Below are positions 47,901-60,500 of a stretch of 64,000 nucleotides of DNA, piece after piece; within the stretch, counting starts at the first letter, position 1, and every line of letters begins with the position of its first letter. The stretch comes from Taxillus chinensis. Its lineage: Eukaryota > Streptophyta > Magnoliopsida > Santalales > Loranthaceae. A program made the translations under genes and the position numbers. The stretch covers positions 52,458,400 to 52,522,399 of the forward strand of contig CM042092.1 of the NCBI GenBank assembly GCA_023512835.1, read 5' to 3'. Below the pieces are notes generated by a model. That model ran no database searches. It was not told where the DNA came from and saw only the letters and a list, made by a program, of their open reading frames with translations.

Positions 47901-49895
47901 TTTGCAGCCATCTCCACAGGACACCCATAAGAATCTTAAAACCACATACCACTCTCGCCAATCCATTTAGATTTCAATGACTCAAGGGGTGGGTTATACT
48001 AGTGGCAATTTCCTCCCTCAACCTTGACACTTGGAAAGGTTACCGGGAAGAACATCCTTCTTAAGTAGCACATCTACGAAACCTCTACTCACATGAAAAC
48101 ACATTTCTATTACTCAAGGTTGCCACAATGGGGTCACACACTACCCACAAGCCACTAACTCATGCCTCCAGCTTCCTAGGCTAGCTAGGCCGGAGGTAAT
48201 CTCACCTACGCTAGAGTATTAGGGGTAACACAGGAACATTTATTACTTTCCTCACACACGGGCGCCCAAAATTGACTACCACACAAAGATACAATTAACA
48301 CTTTCGACCATATTAAAACCACCAACTCTTTCCAACAACTGTTTATAACCATTAGTAATTTATTAGTCTTTTGGTATCATATATATATATTTATTTATTT
48401 TACTCATTTATTCTCTAGTAGGTCCCCAACTACGTCCATCCAAAATGGTAACTCAAACGACCTTCTAAGCCTCACCTAACACAAAACAGTGGGCTCAAGA
48501 GCCCACCCAAGAAAAATACCCCTCTATCACAAGTGTCTTAAGTAAATGGCTAGAAACGCAACAATCAAAGGTTCACCCAGCCTCACCTAATCCTGCACGA
48601 GACTCAACCGATCACTATCATTAAAGGAATATGATACCACCACTAAACAAATCTTCACACGCGAGAATCAAAATCGTACCCTTGACTAAGGAAAGTTCCG
48701 CCATGCTCTCCTCCTAGCCTCACTTGAATTTTGCTTTATCCCTAGCTCGTTGAGCCAGGTCTTCTAGCACCATGACTTGCTTTACCAAAACAGGCTGTCC
48801 GGAGATGTCCTACTTTCCAATGTCCCGGTTGCCCACTGCAAGAACAACCCCTTTGGGAAACCGGTCTCTACCTCTTGAGCCCCTTTCTGGCCGATCAGGA
48901 CAACTATGCTTCAATTAATCTTCACCCAAGATCCCCCCCGATGATGTGGGTTGATAGCTCTCGACGTAACTCGCTCTTAATCGGTTGTCGAATCTCATCC
49001 TTCAACTCTTGAATTACCAGGCTTAAGATGCCAACCTCATTACTTACATCCTGCAGCTCTCCCACTTGCCCAGCTGGGGGGGGGGTGGGCTTCTTTGCTA
49101 CCTCAATAGTCGTCTTGGTCACAATTTTTGGAGACATTGGCTCCACGAAAAGGCAGCGCTCTAGGTTATCACTCAATAATCTCAACAATCGCGAGATCAC
49201 TACCGACTAAGCGCCTTAAGCTATAACACGCATTATTACCACACAAGTCCATAGGTTCACATTTAACAAGGCTATACCAATTTTACATTCCATTGCATTG
49301 CTCATAACCACGCTTGTTTCACACAAGACTAAGCAAATCACATGCTCAACCATTCACAGAACACCAAGCAAACCACATTAATTTTTTTTTTTTTTTTTTT
49401 GTTAACAGGTCACAAGCCTCAAGTTTCCAAGCACACGCTTTCACTTCCACAATTTCTTTTCCATGTTTTCATGCTCGAACCATCACAAATTCTTTTCCAT
49501 GTTATCACGTTCAAACCATTTATCCATGCAATTACACACACCGTACACATTTCGGTTCTCATTAAACCACATTGCACAAACAAGAATTCCACAAGCATAC
49601 GACTCAAGTTGTCATAAAATCGAGTTAATCGAGTTGCACAGATTAAAACATGCTCTTCATATTTTCTCTCACATGCTTTATCTCGGTCAATCACACAAAG
49701 ACAACCAATGCAACTAGTGCCCTAATGCCAATGCATGCAAATCCTACCTCAGGTCTGGACTACCCCAAGTACACCTTAGAGGCTCAAAGAGGACCGTGTT
49801 GATCAGGCACGTCCCTCCAGGTTCCTCCAAAAGACTCAAGATAACCAGATCCGCCCACTACCCTAGGCCAACTAGACCATGCTCTGATACCATAT
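44991..49895 (-). other. Element D internal region, non-coding, with pol tail and gag scraps
   Basis: Minus strand. The pol tail MEEIWKRESVMREQ, ELFEDEQS lies at about 45298-45372. The gag start MSPKIVTKTTIEVAKKPTPP (ATG at 49137), with KDEIRQPIKSELRRELS at its end, and a degraded knuckle (about 48815-48850) lie near the 5' end. About 3.3 kb between (45400-48780) has only short frames, none conserved in sense with C or E; I see no gene there. The leader with PBS is 49705-49895. Confidence 0.7.
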
Positions 49896-51696
49896 TGTCA
49901 CGCCCCGGATTTCCAACCCGAGGAAACCGGTACGTGACTCCCCATTCACCCACACGGAGGGCAAAGGGGTTAGGATACAAACCAAGAACCGAACATTTTA
50001 AACATTCACAACACATTCAAGAAAAAATAAAGTCCATCAAGCAGTCCACAAACCAAATCAGTCTTTAATACAAAGTCTTCTTTTCAATCCATCCCCATTG
50101 GGGTTACATCAGTTCCTATAATAAAATAACATAAACAATAAAATAAATAAGGTCTTCCACCTTGGGGTCCCACCTAACGCCTGTAGGTTCCTGTAAAGAA
50201 AACAACATGGTAGGAGGGGTGAGCAACCACAGCTCAGTAGGGATCATGTCTCCCCAACCCATCCCATGCACCTAATATCTACATGCCTTGTGTACAAGTG
50301 CTGTGTTGTGATACAATTATTCCACCAGATATAGTTACAAGCTATAACAAGAAACACAATCATACATGGGCTGGTACATAAACACTCCCGGCTTCCACGA
50401 CCACCGGGTTTTCAAGAACAGCCGGCTTCCACCACCACCGGTTCCACAAAACAGTCCCGGCTTCCACACCACCGGGTTCCACAAAACGGTCCCGGGCTTC
50501 CACGGCCACCGGGTTCCACAAAACAGTCCCGGGCTTCCACAACCACCGGGTTCCACAAAACAGTCCCGGGCTTCCACGACCACCGGGTGTACAAGCAAAC
50601 ACGCAAGACACATGGCCATACAGGCATAACATCAAACACTTAGTATGCTTAGTCACACAGGAATAACATCGAACACTTAGCATGCATATATCCACAAGCT
50701 CATAAACCCAGCACCAGGACATAATCTAACACACCTGGACGTGCGTGGCCTCACCAGGCATTACCTCAAACACATAACATGCACGACCTCACAGGCATTA
50801 CCTCAAACACATAACATGCACGACCTCACAGGCATTATGTCAAACACTTGCAGGCATATATACATATATCCAAACAACACGCCATTGAAGGCCAACATTC
50901 ATATAGGAGATCACACCTATATGAATTTACATATAAATAGTATGATAACAAGGACAATATCCAACGGGTAATTCACCACAGGGCCTAACCCCGGATCAGG
51001 TATAAGAAAACAGAACCCCTACCTTAAAGAAGATCCTCCTTGCTCCCGCGTTAGATGCCATCCTCCCCACGCAAGATGCTCCGGCAGCAACCAGCAACTC
51101 CCCTTCCTTCTCTCTCTCTAGCTCTCTCTCTACGACGGCTGCAGCAGCTGAAGTGAACCCTAAACCTAAAACAGAGAGCTTCTCCTCCTTATATAGACAA
51201 CACAACATCAAAACGACGTAGTTTTGATTAAGTGAATCCCAGCATCAAAACGACGTAGTTTTGATCACACAAGTTAGCACCTTTCCGCACCCATATAGGC
51301 CAAAATACTCAGAATTTCAACATGGTCCTTTGGAGAAAGTTCCTTAGAATGTCAAAACCAAGGGAACCATGCAAAAATATGCCTGCACGCCAATTTGCAC
51401 GTGAATTCCCCAATTCACGTGCAACTCCATATGCACTCCAAATGCTCTCAAACTTCACCCCTAGCCTCCTTGCATCATTTAGAAGACAACCACACTTGCA
51501 CGTGAATTGGACCCATATCACGTGCACCTCACATACATGTCCATTTGGCCTGAAACTTCTGTGGGAGATAGAGGACACCATTCTAAGCATCTTTCCTTTT
51601 GCACGTGAATTCATTGGAGTCCATTTACTAGGTCAAAATCTAGAAAAACTCTACTCAGGAGGCAAAACTGACTAACTCAAGGTACGGGTCCTTACA
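49896..51696 (-). repeat. Element D 5' LTR (right copy)
   Basis: Collinear with the left LTR. Palindrome doublet 51207-51228 and 51244-51265; CACGTG-type inverted repeat near 51397-51426. Ends ACGGGTCCTTACA, then the CTTTT target copy. Confidence 0.9.
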
Positions 51697-51701
51697 CTTT
51701 T

Positions 51702-52020
51702 CCTTGCTTTCATGTTCAAATTACCACAAAAGATCAGAGTTGCACAGATTAACACTTTATCACGTTATTCATGCATTCCTACCACATATACAGCTTAATC
51801 ACAGTTCCCACACGATCACACATGAGCAACATATGCAACTAGTGCCCTAATGCCAATGCATGCAAATCCTACCACAAGACTGGACTACCCCAAGTACACC
51901 TTGGAGGCTCCAAGAGGACCGTGTTGATCAGGCACGTCCCTCCAGGCTCATCCAAAGGACCCAAGATAACCGAGTCTGCCCACTACCCTAGGCCAACTAG
52001 ACCATGCTCTGATACCATAT
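51702..52020 (-). promoter_or_regulatory. Element C leader with primer binding site
   Basis: The part of the C internal region on the far side of D. PBS complement at 52006-52017. The conserved leader block (CAACTAGTGCCCTAATGCCA through CTACCCTAGGCCAACTAG) is at about 51835-52000. Confidence 0.8.
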
Positions 52021-53213
52021 TGTCACGTCCCGATTTTCCAAGCCGAGGAGACCGGAACGTGACCCTCCCTTTACCCGGTTTTGCATAAAGGGGTAGGATA
52101 CAACATACACTTCACATTTTATTTTCAGAGACCAAAATCACATAATTATTAAATTCAAACCACATGCCTTTATTATGTTTCAAACTTCATTACAGAATCT
52201 CCCCGCTGGGGTTACAAGGCCTCAACGAAGTTACATAACACAAATTACATAACATAAAACAAAGCCACAAAATGGAACTCCTCCACCTAGGTGTTCCCAC
52301 CTAACGCCTATAGGTTCCTACAAGAAAATACACCACAGTAGGAGGGGTGAGCAACCACAGCTCAGTAGGGATCATGTCTCCCCAACCCATCCCATGCTCC
52401 TAGCATCTACATGACATGTGTACGAGTGCGGTGTCGTGATACATTCCAACAGATATAATAACAAACCACCAGCAAAATACAATCATTTCTACATTCACAC
52501 AGGCTAACACTTTAACCACAAGTGGTTTAACCGCCTCTTCAGGCCAATGATTCAAGTGATTTAACCGCCTCTTCAGGCCAATGATTCAAGTGATTTAACC
52601 GCCTCTTCAGGCTAATGATTTAACCGCCTCTCAGGCAAATAGTTTAACCGCCTCTCAGGCATAATTTCCACAGCCTCACAGGCTAACACAAAACAGTCCC
52701 GGGCTTCCACAGCCACCGGGTGTACAAGCAAACACGCAGCACATAAGGCCATACAGGCATAACATCAAACACTTAATATGCTTAGTCACACGGGAATAAC
52801 GTCGAACACTTAGCATGCATATATTCACAAGCTCACAAACCCAAGCACACAGATATTATTTCAAACACATAATATGCATAGCCTCACAGGCATTATTTCA
52901 AACACGTTCTGAGCATACACACAGGCATTTTATCGAACACTTAACATGCACTAACCACCCAACCTCAGAAATCACACCAAAACGCCACTGAAGGCCAACA
53001 TTCATATAGGAGGTCACACCTATATGAATTTACATATAAATAATATAACAATAACAATAGAAACTCGAGAAACCCTCTACACAGGGCCTAACCCCGGAAC
53101 GACCAGGTGAGACGAACCCCTACCTTGAAAACGTCCTCCGGCTCTTGCTTCCACGCTAGACGTTGTCTTCCCCACGCACGACGCTCCGGCAAGAAGCGGC
53201 AGCTCTCCTTCTT

Positions 53214-53266
<53 letters not shown>

Positions 53267-53953
53267 GACGGCTGAAAAGAACCCTAACCCTAGAACAAGG
53301 AGTCTCCTCATCCTTATATAGATCTCTCATTATCAAAACGACGTAGTTTTGATTAAGTGAAACCCAGGATCAAAACGACATAGTTTTGATTACACAAGCT
53401 ACCACCTTCTCGCTTCCATACACGCCAAAATATCCACAATTCCAACATGGTCCTTTGGGGAAAAATCATTAGAATGACAAAACCAACATAACCATGCAAA
53501 AACATGCTTGCACGCCAATTTGAACGCCAATTCCCCAATTGGCGTGCAGCTCCAAATGCACTAAAATTTCACCCCAAGCCTCCTTGCATCTTGTAGAGGT
53601 CTGAGAAGCAAAAATATGCTTGCACGTGAAATGGGTGAATTCACGTGCAGCTCCAAATGCTCTGAAATTTCTGTGGTAGGTAGAGGACCTCATTCTAAGA
53701 AACTTTGTTCTTGCATGCCAATTGTTTGAGGCCATCTACTAGGTCAAAAGTGAGCTCCAAGATCAGCTAAAACAGCTTAAAACCGCCTGTAAACGCATAG
53801 CATCTTCCTAGGGCATAAAGGTACGTTATCACTTGTCACATGCACCTCCCAAAAGTCCCCTCTTGGGCTCATCTCTTACCTCAAACTTGTGCACCAACAT
53901 CCAAGGTGTTTGTGGTTAACTTCTTACACACGGGTTACACACGGGTCATTACA
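52021..53953 (-). repeat. Element C 5' LTR (right copy)
   Basis: Intact end TGTCACGTCCCG, five TTTAACCGCCTC units at about 52525-52665, (CT)23 at 53217-53262, palindrome doublet 53332-53353 and 53369-53390 (second core GACATA). Ends CGGGTCATTACA, then host integrase codons. Confidence 0.9.
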
Positions 53954-54702
53954 CCTACATCCAAGTCACTCAGTTAGTAATCACTAAGTTTATCCGTAAC
54001 AACATCGTGTGCCGTTATGGGCTCCCGGAGCACATTATAGTAGATAATGCTGCCAATCTAAACAGCCGGATGATGGACAATTTGTGTGAATAGTTCAAAA
54101 TCCGACATCGCAACTCAACACCGTACCATCCTCAAATAAATGGAGCGATAGAAGCAGCAAATAAGAACATCAAGAACATTATCTAGAAAATGACTGAGAC
54201 GTACAAAGATTGGAGCGAGAAACTCCCATATGCACTACATGCCTATAGAACCACAGTCCGGACTTCAACTGGGGCAACGCCATTTTCCTTAGTTTATGGC
54301 ATGGAGGCTATTTTACCGGTGGAAGTAGAAATCCCATCTCTGAGGGTGCTCATGGATACCAAGCTAGATGAAGCCGAATGGGTTAAGAACCGTTTCGAAC
54401 AGTTGAACCTGATTGATGGGAAGCGATTCACAGCAGTTTGCCGAGGTCAGCTTTATCAAAATAGAATAATGGGTAGCTTCAACAAAAAGGTGCGACCAAG
54501 GGCATTTCGAGAAGGAGACCTAGTCTTGAAAAAGATACTACCAATACAGCATGATCACAGAGGCAAATGGACTCCAAACTATGAGGGGCCGTATGTTGTA
54601 AAAAGAGCATTCTCGGATGGTGCACTCATCCTCACCAAAATGGATGGAGATGAACTCCCAAACCCCATAAACAATGATGTTGTAAAGAAATGTTATGTTT
54701 AA
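53954..54702 (+). pseudogene. pol: Tat integrase, core end and C-terminal domain
   Basis: Continues the integrase after element C: YIQVTQLVITKFIRNNIVCR, YGLPEHIIVDNAANLNSR (second catalytic Asp in VDN), HRNSTPYHPQINGAIEAANK (catalytic Glu). Then WSEKLPYALHAYRTTVRTST, GATPFSLVYGMEAILPVEVE, the DLVLKKI region and GKWTPNYEGPYVV, with the end at 54702 after VVKKCYV. Only two stops (54090-54092, 54183-54185), so this part is the best preserved of the Tat element. Confidence 0.9.
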
Positions 54703-55652
54703 TTTCTGTTCTTGTACCAAAGTGGATTTGAAATTGCCATTTACTAAAGGAATTCTCCATGTTCTTGAACCTTTTCTCTATCCTTATTTACTATTTAGGG
54801 AGTCTTTCCCTAAGTAAAAGCAAAAAAGGAAAGCACCAAAGGGCCAAAAAATAAAAAAGAAAGCCTTCTCATCTTGGAAAAGAATTCTAAACAGTCATTT
54901 CCCATTTTCGCTAAATCAAAACCAGCTTACCCGAGTGACTTTAAATCTCACACTCATCACCTCTTTCATATAAATGGCAAAAAAAATCTCATTTTGGTAC
55001 AAAGAAGAGAAAGTCAAAACTAAAGAGCGGACTTGGTGAAAACCCGAAAGGGCACTAAGGGTAAAATACAAAGCCAAACAAAGGGACCAGGATCCAAAGT
55101 CACACCTGAAGCAGTTTGATAAAATCTCAAGCATCTCAGAGGGACTGATCAGTTACTCCACATCCGAGGCTAGCCTGCGAATAGAAGAATTGGTCAAGTT
55201 TTGAGCATAGTTTAATTAACTTGGTAAACTAATATCTTAAAAAACTGTCATTCTATTCCATAAAAGGAAGACTTGTTAAACTCTTATGATAATACATAAG
55301 TCATGTTATGTGCATTGATGTAGTTTTATCAAAACTCTTTATCATTTTTCAAAATTCTTTTTCAAAAATTCCCCCAAGCAGAGTTTTCTTGAACATTCAT
55401 GCAAGAGGGTATAAGCATGTAGAAATGATGGAACCCGGATCTCTTGCAGCAAAGAGAGAACAAAAAGCATAAGTCATTCACTGGCCCCATTCCCCGGTGG
55501 AGGAGAAAGATTTTCAAACTTAATCATAAATTCACATGCATTCATGCATCATTCTCACAAGGAACAACATCTTCATGCATCATTAGCATATATCATTAGC
55601 ATGTTTGCTCTTCTCACAGGATTGCTTACACCCAGGATGACATCTCATGATC
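54703..55652 (+). other. Tat 3' non-coding region
   Basis: No gene seen. The sequence is AT-rich, with repeats of CATTCATGCATCATT near 55537-55575 and CATTAGCATATATCATTAGC. No clear PPT or LTR start is visible before element E begins at 55653, so the Tat 3' LTR should lie beyond the window. Confidence 0.5.
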
Positions 55653-56854
55653 TGTCACGCCCCGGATTTCCAACCCGAGGAAACCGGTACGTGACTCCCC
55701 ATTCACCCACACGGAGGGCAATGGGGTTGGATTACTGGATGCCACACAAGCAAGTCTAACAATTACAATAAATCAAATAAGCCACATCTTTATTTAATTC
55801 CAAAACATCAAAGGTTCACAAAACAACCAAGTCCCTGATTACAGTTCAATCCCTTAGTACATTCCCCTCCCCTGGGGTTACATAAATCATAAAAGTACAT
55901 TACCGAAATGAACAATAAAGTGGAGAGGGTCTTCCACCTTGGTGTATCCACCTAACGCCTGTAAGTCCCTGGAAAACAAACAAACACAAGAGGAGGGGTG
56001 AGCAACCACAACCCGGTAGGGATCATGTCTCCCCAACCCATCCCATGTTCCTAGCATCTACATGCCATGTGTACAAGTGCAGTGTCGTGATACAATAATT
56101 TCAACAAACATAATAACAACCACATCAACAATTTACAATCTTCCACCGCCACACGAGCTAACACTTTAACCACAAGTGATTTAACCGCCTCTTCAGGCCA
56201 AGTTATTTAACCGCCTCTTCAGGCCAAGTGATTTAACCGCCTCTTCAGGCCAAGTGATTTAACCGCCTCTTCAGGCCAAGTGATTTAACCGCCTCTTCAG
56301 GCCAAGTGATTTAACCGCCTCTTCAGGGCCAGATACCACAATCAAGCACACAACACACATGGTCACTCAAGCATACAACCAAACACTTGGTGTGCACCCG
56401 TTCACAAGCGCACAAACCCAACCATTCAGGCCATAGAGCAAACATCCAGCATACATACATACACTAAACCACAAGTCCAGTCACACGGACATATTACCAA
56501 ACACTTAATGGGCATATACACACAATAAGTTCACACAGGCATTTCATCAAACATGTAGCAGGCATGTCATACAGGCATTTTATCAAACACTTTTCATGCA
56601 TCACACAAACACCGAAACACCAAAATCGCCATTGAAGGCCAACATTCATATAGGAGGTCACACCTATATGAATTTACATATAAATAATATAACAGATATA
56701 ACTCATATTCTGCCCTAGGACCCTAGGACAGAGGAGGATTTAGGAAGAACAGAATCCCTACCTTGAAAATGTCCTCCGGCTCTTGCTTCCACGCTAGACG
56801 TTGTCTTCCCCACGCACGACGCTCCTGCAAGAAGCCGGCCAGCCTCTCCTTCCT

Positions 56855-56902
<48 letters not shown>

Positions 56903-57594
56903 TGCGACGGCCGAAAAGAACCCTAACCCTAGAACAAGGAGTCTCCTCATCCTTATATAGACCTCCCATTATCAAAACGACGTAGTTTTGATTAAGTGAA
57001 ACCCAGGATCAAAACGACGTAGTTTTGATTACACAAGCTACAACCTTTCCGCATCCATACACACCAAAATACTCACTATTCCAACCTGGTCCTTTGGAAA
57101 AAGATGATTAGAATAACAAAACCAAGGTAACCATGCAAAAATATGCCTGCACGCCAATTTGAACGCCAATTCCCCAATTGGCGTGCAGCTCCAAATGCAC
57201 TCAAACTTTACCCCAAGTCTCCTTGCATCTTGTAGAGGCCTGAGAAGCAAAAATATGCTTGCACGTGAAATGGGTGAATTCACGTGCAGCTCCAAATGCT
57301 CTGAAATTTCTGTGGTAGATAGAGGACCTCATTCTAAGAAAGTTTTGTTCTTGCACGCCAATTGTTTGAGGCCATCTACTAGGTCAAAAGTGAGCTCCAA
57401 GATCAGCCAAAACAAACTTAAAACCGCCTGGAAACGCATAAGATCTTCCTAGGGCATAAATGTACGCTATCGCTTGACACATACACCTTTCAAAAGTCCC
57501 CTCTTGGGCTTATCTCTTACCTTAAACTTGTGTACCAACATCCAAGGTGTTTGTGGTTAACTCCTTACACACGGGTTACACACGGGTCATTACA
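55653..57594 (-). repeat. Element E 3' LTR (left copy)
   Basis: Minisatellite of six 26-bp units at 56170-56330, (CT)n 56858-56900, telomere-like AACCCTAACCCTAG near 56920, palindrome doublet 56971-56992 and 57008-57029, GCACGCCAATT sites at 57148-57365. Ends CGGGTCATTACA. Confidence 0.9.
56170..56330 (-). repeat. 26-bp minisatellite in element E LTR
   Basis: Six tandem copies of AAGTGATTTAACCGCCTC then TTCAGGCC. The right LTR has six copies at about 62905-63060. Element C has a looser form of the same unit with four (left) and five (right) copies. Confidence 0.85.
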
Positions 57595-60500
57595 TCCTCT
57601 CCCCCTTAAGACTTTTCGTCCTCGAAAAGAAATGACATACGAGGAAAACAAACACAAGCTACCCATTTGCCACACGGCGAGCTACAACACCCAAATGGGT
57701 CATACACCGCACATTGTACACAATAGACATAACATAGTGCCACCACAATCCATAACCACATGCATCACAATCTATGGAAACACATCCACATGTCACAAAT
57801 ATCCATCACAAGCACATTTCATTAACACATTCAATATAAATTAAAGTCAAAAGTCGAAAGGAAATACAAATACACCAGCCAACAGCCACCCCTCCACCCT
57901 TAAGATTGTTCGTCCTCGAACAACTCAGTCATGCTCACGCATCATGGTTTCGCGTTTCCATATTTCCTCCATAGGATGTGTCGTCCGCGAAAAGACAATA
58001 CACTTTCCATAATGCACATGCTGATGCACATCGTCCACAACCATTCACATACCCGCGAATGAAGATATCACACAATAACACACATGAAGGCACGTACCCA
58101 CGGACCCAATACAACACAAAGATGATAAGGAAACACATATTCTAATCTCACCAACAACCCTTGTTCTCCTCACCTAACACATGTCACAAGTATTCACGTC
58201 ACGACGGTGTACGACATATACGCCCATCCCCAACACGTACGTTTAACAAATCACATAAGTCATAGACCAACTCACATCATAAACACCACTACAAGGAACA
58301 AGGCATAAACAAAACACTACTACACGTTTAACGTTCCACCGCCTGGTCGCCAATACCATACAAACGCAGCCGTTGGGAGTTTCCTCACACCCGTCCCACC
58401 TTTAGACCTTTCGTCCCCGAAAAGGGAAACCAAATAGTAAACAACGCGATAAGATCAAAGCAACACATAAGGCAGTCATTACCACAAATGTTGGAGATGC
58501 CAACTCGCGGCACGATGGGACCAACACTCCACAACGTAAAATACCCAACAATTGGGATTTGAAGTCAACGCAGCCCGCAGCCCATAGGTAGACCTCACCC
58601 TAACAGCAAGCACAATGAGGTCACAATGAAACACAAACAAATAGGATAGCATTATGCAAACCACAATCACATTCCCACACAGGGAGCTCATCTCAAGCCG
58701 ACCATCATCATCTGCGAAAACCACCTCACTCAAGTAAGGAACATTGAAACCCCACCAACGCCAATGGGGACGCAGAACGGAATACAAGCCTAGATATAGA
58801 AACACGAGAATGGAGTGTGCCCTTAACCACTCGGTTGCGGTCAACCTGGCGCCCAACGAAGTCCAAGGATGCACTAAAAACAAGAAATGCAGCACCACAC
58901 ACACAACCATGGTAAGACCAAAACCCACTATCGGGCTATCACTAATCACCGACTTTGAGAAGCGACCTCCTTGATCACGGCCAAATAGAGATCCGCCAAG
59001 GTCCCACATTGCCTTCACAACTAAGGCTTACCGTACGGCCCAAGAGATGATGCCTTACCAAGTCAGCAGACGGACCACACGATAGGAATCCCTTGACGCC
59101 GAGTAGCTGTGAACAACCTAGTCCCCCCCCCACACTGAAAACTCTCCTATCTGCAACCTGACCACAATGGAATCCTCTATGTCACCACTCACAGGTCACA
59201 AGAAAATCCCTTGCCTCCAAGACATACTCCACCTCATGGCCCACCAACTCCACTATATCAACTATTACGTTTTATCTCAACACACCAGCAAAACACTCAA
59301 ATGGACCAAGAAATACTCAGGCTCTAACCGCAGCTTAATATGGTCACCGCAATTCCTCCGGGTAGGCACAAGAAACGAGGCATGCAAACTCCTTATTCGG
59401 GACATTCATGTAGCTCCCAAACACACCAACACTTTGATGGCGTGGACCATCTCACTTACCGCATCAAAACGCACACGAAAGACTTTCAAGAAGAATATAT
59501 GTAGCATGAGGACCCCATGATAGCCGCAGGACACAAGTCTCCCCCCAAAGGGGTAGCATTAATACCCCTTACAAGCAAAACTCACATCCGACTCCATTTA
59601 GTGAATCACAACGCATCAATACTTTCACACTTTAACTTAGCATGCCATCACATGTGACAAGGAATAACATCAACATTACACATAACACCCCTCTTCATCC
59701 CTCACCGCACATAATATGCGCATGCATCACCTCTTACTCCTCTCGCATATGAATGCCACGAGACCCACACATAAGAACTTTGCTACTCCTTTAGCACATA
59801 TGTAACACACACAACAAAACAAAGCAACCACAACACACGAAATAAACTACCTGTGTAGAACACATGTAAGAGAGGACATACTAGTCCCCACCTCCTCGCC
59901 TCTTTTAAGCCTATTACCCACACGACATGGATTAACGGAATGGTCCCACCACCAGGAGTACATCCTCAACCCCTCGGAAGGTGTCTCCCAATTATGAGGA
60001 AAAACCCAAACAAGGCCTGCCCAATCTCACTCGCTTGCCTGCTTGCACCGATTGGGTTCACCGGGCATGATCCTATAAACTCACTCGTAACCTAGTTCCA
60101 GAACTCATCACATTTTTATACATACGCAAACCCATTTCACCACATATCCTATGAACATTACCCAAGGTCTTTCACACACCACCAGCATGACACGTGGTCA
60201 ATGTTTGGCCACCCAAGAATTTGCAGCCATTTCCATAGGACACCCATAAGAATCTTAAAACCACATACCACTCTCGCCAATCAATTTAGATTTCAATGAC
60301 TCAAGGGGTGGGTTATACTAGTGGCAATTTCCTCCCTCAACCTTGACACTTGGAAAGGTTACCCGAAGAACATCCTTCTTAAGTAAGACATCTACGAAAC
60401 CTCTACTCACATGAAAACACATTTCTATTACTCAAGGTTGCCACAATGGGGTCACACACTACCCACAAGCCACTAACTCATGCCTCCAGCTTCCTAGGCT

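Larger units (their letters stand above)
43216..51696 (-). mobile_element. Element D: non-autonomous chromovirus-like (LARD) element nested in C
   Basis: LTRs 43216-44990 and 49896-51696, perfect CTTTT target copies (43211-43215 and 51697-51701), PBS complement GCTCTGATACCA at 49881-49892, and a PPT at 44991-45008. The internal region of 4.9 kb encodes no RT, RNase H, protease or integrase core. It inserted into the leader of element C in the same orientation. LTR ends (TGTAAGGACC on the element strand) and leader match A and B. Confidence 0.92.
37251..53953 (-). mobile_element. Element C: non-autonomous chromovirus-like (LARD) element, interrupted by D
   Basis: LTRs 37251-39134 (left, first about 33 bp missing) and 52021-53953 (right). 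PBS complement at 52006-52017 and PPT at 39135-39152. The internal region, 39135-43215 plus 51702-52020 (about 4.4 kb without D), has no pol domains except a short C-terminal tail and a gag scrap. It inserted into Tat integrase. The left junction lost both LTR end and host codons, so no target duplication remains. The internal sequence is homologous to D and E. Confidence 0.88.
18578..55652 (+). mobile_element. Tat-like Ty3/gypsy retrotransposon, heavily interrupted
   Basis: Plus-strand pieces read in order once the insertions are skipped: ORF1 (18578-19180), gag (19454-20567, 29849-30650), protease and G-patch (30651-32061), RT and RNase H (32274-33720), archaeal-type second RNase H (33721-34425), and integrase (36792-37250, 53954-54702). 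The dual RNase H after RT and the extra ORF before gag mark the Tat/Ogre/Retand group. The 5' LTR and most of ORF1 lie upstream, beyond the Sirevirus. The 3' LTR is not seen before element E begins at 55653. Many stops show that it is the oldest layer. Confidence 0.85.

Noticed and set aside
56170..56330. Regular direct repeats that might suggest a CRISPR array
   Set aside because: Units are contiguous without unique spacers, lie inside a plant LTR, and the context is eukaryotic.
58479..59018. 179-codon minus-strand frame in element E
   Set aside because: Some DNA-level similarity to C and D but the frame is broken there; no recognised domain.
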